DNA of 64,000 bases from Geoanaerobacter pelophilus (lineage in GTDB: Bacteria; Desulfobacterota; Desulfuromonadia; Geobacterales; DSM-12255), in contig NZ_JAHCVJ010000008.1 of NCBI RefSeq assembly GCF_018476885.1, positions 1 to 64,000 on the forward strand, given 5' to 3'. This document shows, one piece after another, positions 61,719 through 64,000 of this stretch. Under the pieces are notes generated by a model that was not told the DNA's origin, did no database searches, and was given only the letters and a program-made list of their open reading frames with translations. A program made the translations under genes and the position numbers. Position 1 is the first letter of the stretch, and every line of letters starts with the position of its first letter.

Positions 61719-62498
61719 TTAATTTATTCTGAATTTGTATGGCGCATCAGGTAGTTCCGCAAGGTCCAATTCCAAACGGGTCGCTCCTTCATCTGCAAGG
61801 ACGCCAACCGTAAAGGCCCCCCATGCTTTCAGGTAGAGCTCGGCAATGCCATCCTGCCTTACCGGTACCTGGGGCCGGTCGTTATTAAAGGAGTCATGCA
61901 GGAAGAACTGTACTGTGCCTTTCAATGGAGCATTTTTCGGCGAAGTTGACTCGACGACCAGATGGATTTTGTACCAGTCAGAGTCGTCCGCCATCGGCGT
62001 GACGACAGCACTAAGGCGGCGATTGTTCATCTCAGGCTTTTCGCCGAAAACACCTTTCCAGGGATCATCGTCATGCGTGCCCGGAGCAATGGGTGGCAGC
62101 TGCGGGGTGCTGGCCGGAGTTGTCTGAGGCGCGCCACTCTGAGGGGAGGCTGCAGCAGCCGGCGGCGGGGCAATTTTCGGCAAGGGTGTCGGTTGTTGGG
62201 TTACCTGATACTGAGCCGCATTGTCAGCTATCTGGGCGATGCTGCGCGCCTCCTCAGCCACCTTCTTGACCTGATCCAGCTCTACTTTAAAATCGCCAAA
62301 AGCCAGAGATTTTACCTGACGCATCATCAGCAACGCGCCTGCAACAGCCAGGTAGAGCAGGGTGGTGGTGTCCAGCCTGTCAAAAAGGTCTTTGCCCGAA
62401 GCGGTTACCCTGAGAACTGCACCGATGAATGCTGCGCCGGCTAGGCAATTCAGGATTGCCTGTATTGGGTCGCTTTTTTTGTTGATTGCTTTTGACAT
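61719..62498 (-). CDS. membrane protein with C-terminal pYEATS domain
   Basis: A 259-aa protein. Two hydrophobic helices lie near residues 15-35 and 44-62. A short coiled coil (VELDQVKKVAEEARSIAQIA) and a Pro/Ala/Gln-rich linker (about 100-145) follow. The C-terminal 110 residues look like a prokaryotic YEATS domain: WYKIHLVVESTSPKNAPL, GTVQFFLHDSFNN, AWGAFTVGVLADEGATRLEL. The sensory fold would hang in the cytoplasm or periplasm depending on topology. GGAGG precedes the ATG. Confidence 0.75.
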   Translation of the reverse strand: MSKAINKKSDPIQAILNCLAGAAFIGAVLRVTASGKDLFDRLDTTTLLYLAVAGALLMMRQVKSLAFGDFKVELDQVKKVAEEARSIAQIADNAAQYQVTQQPTPLPKIAPPPAAAASPQSGAPQTTPASTPQLPPIAPGTHDDDPWKGVFGEKPEMNNRRLSAVVTPMADDSDWYKIHLVVESTSPKNAPLKGTVQFFLHDSFNNDRPQVPVRQDGIAELYLKAWGAFTVGVLADEGATRLELDLAELPDAPYKFRIN

Positions 62499-62685
62499 GG
62501 AGCCTCCAGTTGTTGAGGCGGGGAGTTCCGGGGGACATCATTCGAAACTATCCGTAATTATTGCCCTGTCCTCAAAACTCCCCCCCCGAGATGTTATAGA
62601 TTGGCCTCTATCTTGTAAACTTGAAGGCCTGATCCTTTGCCCTCTTCTGAAGACTGAGTGTCCATGATGTCGAAGCACTAAACAA

Positions 62686-63996
62686 CTACTCTTTATGCAA
62701 GCCAGTGTTCCCAGTTTCACTGCTATTTTCTGTCACCAGTACCGAAAAAACTATGAACTGTCGCAAAAAATTAGCAAATTCTGGTTTCCAGATACCGCTG
62801 TGTCCGTCAATGATAGCACTATCCACTTCCACGTTATAGAAGGGATTGAGAGGATCTGTCGTCTTTAGGTGTGTCAGTTTTACATTACCGAAATCGAGAG
62901 CCCAACCGTTCTGGCTAGATTTCTGACTCCACTCCTTTTGCAGTGCTGGAAGAGCAGATAAATCGTTCTCTATGTGTTTGAGTTCTATGCTTTCATCCTC
63001 TAAGGAACGCTTCTTATCCTCTGCAATTGGCACAGTAAGCGCCGATGCCTCCTTTTCCCATGTCAGGGAGTGAGAGACGAAAGGCTTAAAATGGCCGATA
63101 GCAGTGCGGTTGGCCTTTTCTTCAACGTCATCTCGGGTCTGCTCGAACATTGTCGAAAACCACCTTCCAATAGGGAAGGCCGTTCCAGTTGCGCCATCGT
63201 TTTTAGAGGTGAAAATGGTTACCAGGGGAAGCTGCCCCGCAGGGTACTTCCGCTGTAAGGAGGCATCCCGAAGAGGCGCATAGCGCCCGGCCTCAAAAGC
63301 TGGATTGACGAGAATCACCAAGTCACCGAAGGTTTGCGGAGGCTCTCCTTCCAGGTCTAGAAAGCGGTCCAGGAGTACCTGTGACAGAGCTGAATATACA
63401 ATCTGTCCCCCAAAGCTGTGACCAACGAGGATAAGGCGGGTTTGCCCATTATGCTTTCCTTTTTTCTTGTCTGCGTCAAAGTGAGCAATCTGAACGTTTT
63501 CGAGTTGGAGGAGGAGTTCTGTCACAGCTCCATGCCCAACTGTGTTGGCTACATTCTTGCGATCCCAAAAGGTTAAATTGGATATAACGTCCCCAGGGAC
63601 AGAGCGTCCCCTCCAAGAAGCAAATATACCAGCGACCTTTCGAGTCGATCGCTTCTCCTGCTTTGCGGCCAAGTATTCGAGCTTGTGCACCCGGCGGAGC
63701 ATCTTGCGAAATTCGATAACGTTTGGATCATCGAATGATGCGTTGTGCTGCCAACCATGCACAAACACAATCATGATAACACCTGAATCGAGGTATTCTT
63801 GACTGCGTAAGGTGTTAACTACATTTGTCAATTGCTCTCTGTCCCATAACAACCCTTGGTCATCGAACTCGACGAAATTCAGGAGGTACCCATCGTGTTG
63901 TTCTTGGGAAGACGACTCGCATAAGGTTTCTTGTTGCTTAACAATGCACGTTTTATGAGCAGTCCGATATTCTTTATGTGAGACACAACCCGACAT
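62686..63996 (-). CDS. lipase-like alpha/beta hydrolase lipoprotein, 5' partial
   Basis: At least 436 residues. VIMIVFVHGWQHNA (oxyanion-hole region) and LILVGHSFGGQIVYSAL (nucleophile Ser in GHSFGG) mark an alpha/beta hydrolase, with DLVILVNPAFEA following the nucleophile elbow. The first visible residues are MSGCVSHKEY, where MSGC fits a lipobox. The codon before the Met is sense, and the window ends 4 bases later. The signal peptide and true start therefore probably lie outside, and the entry is called partial. Substrate is unknown. Confidence 0.65.
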   Translation of the reverse strand: MSGCVSHKEYRTAHKTCIVKQQETLCESSSQEQHDGYLLNFVEFDDQGLLWDREQLTNVVNTLRSQEYLDSGVIMIVFVHGWQHNASFDDPNVIEFRKMLRRVHKLEYLAAKQEKRSTRKVAGIFASWRGRSVPGDVISNLTFWDRKNVANTVGHGAVTELLLQLENVQIAHFDADKKKGKHNGQTRLILVGHSFGGQIVYSALSQVLLDRFLDLEGEPPQTFGDLVILVNPAFEAGRYAPLRDASLQRKYPAGQLPLVTIFTSKNDGATGTAFPIGRWFSTMFEQTRDDVEEKANRTAIGHFKPFVSHSLTWEKEASALTVPIAEDKKRSLEDESIELKHIENDLSALPALQKEWSQKSSQNGWALDFGNVKLTHLKTTDPLNPFYNVEVDSAIIDGHSGIWKPEFANFLRQFIVFSVLVTENSSETGNTGLHKE

Positions 63997-64000
63997 TCCA

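Noticed and set aside
1-64000. tRNA genes, rRNA genes, CRISPR arrays, insertion sequences
   Set aside because: Looked for by eye; no cloverleaf, regularly spaced repeat-spacer series or transposase was seen. Short or diverged elements could be missed.

Overview
The window reads as chromosome of a Geobacter-like bacterium (Geobacterales, formerly Deltaproteobacteria). This is inferred from the family mix: an NtrY-like kinase, ruvCAB with yebC, an acetate-type symporter with a DUF485 partner under an IclR regulator, CheV, GGDEF proteins and kelch/CARDB surface proteins. No tRNA, rRNA, CRISPR array, transposase or integrase was seen.

Layout. 0.4-2.3 kb: a secreted kelch/CARDB protein. 2.4-11.2 kb (minus strand): housekeeping genes in the order yebC-ruvC-ruvA-ruvB-DnaA/Hda-like-queH-DUF2905, then a phasin-like protein, an AarF/UbiB kinase and an NtrY-like kinase. 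11.3-20.2 kb (plus): a lipoprotein, an IclR regulator, DUF485 plus a sodium:solute symporter, a DUF294 nucleotidyltransferase-like protein, an aminotransferase, a sigma-54 response regulator, a TPR protein and a small Cys-rich protein. 20.2-23.9 kb: DUF6485, a long-form GAPDH, an FAD/NAD(P) oxidoreductase and FxsA.

24.2-47.4 kb (plus): the centrepiece, a 23-kb co-directional extracellular contractile injection system (eCIS, Afp/PVC-like). It runs AAA ATPase, DUF4157 protein with a JAMM-like C-terminus (candidate effector), a small PepSY/NTF2-like protein (candidate immunity), DUF4255 terminator, a small beta-sandwich protein, two sheaths (the second with a lamin-tail domain), tube, assembly protein, DUF6760 in the -1 frame, second tube protein, a long Ala/Pro/Ser-rich protein, LysM adaptor, gpD-like hub, gpV-like spike, gp25, a second spike-like protein in the usual PAAR slot, two baseplate J proteins, tail protein I, a fibre-like protein, an IPT/TIG protein with an EP-rich repeat tail, and a radical SAM/SPASM enzyme starting 1 base after that repeat protein ends. 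The radical SAM-repeat protein pair, the JAMM-like effector, and half-PKD repeats shared by baseplate and fibre are the least ordinary parts.

47.4-52.3 kb: dgkA, two HigBA-type toxin-antitoxin modules flanking an exported amidohydrolase, CheV, and an unknown protein preceded by a phased palindrome array. 52.6-64 kb: a membrane diguanylate cyclase, then enzymes that normally act outside the cell but have no signal peptide (muramidase, HExxH metallopeptidase, CHAP-type hydrolase, EEP nuclease), a large secreted kelch/FG-GAP protein, a pYEATS membrane protein and a 5'-truncated lipase-like lipoprotein. The leaderless enzymes may be cargo for the injection system, but the sequence alone does not prove it.
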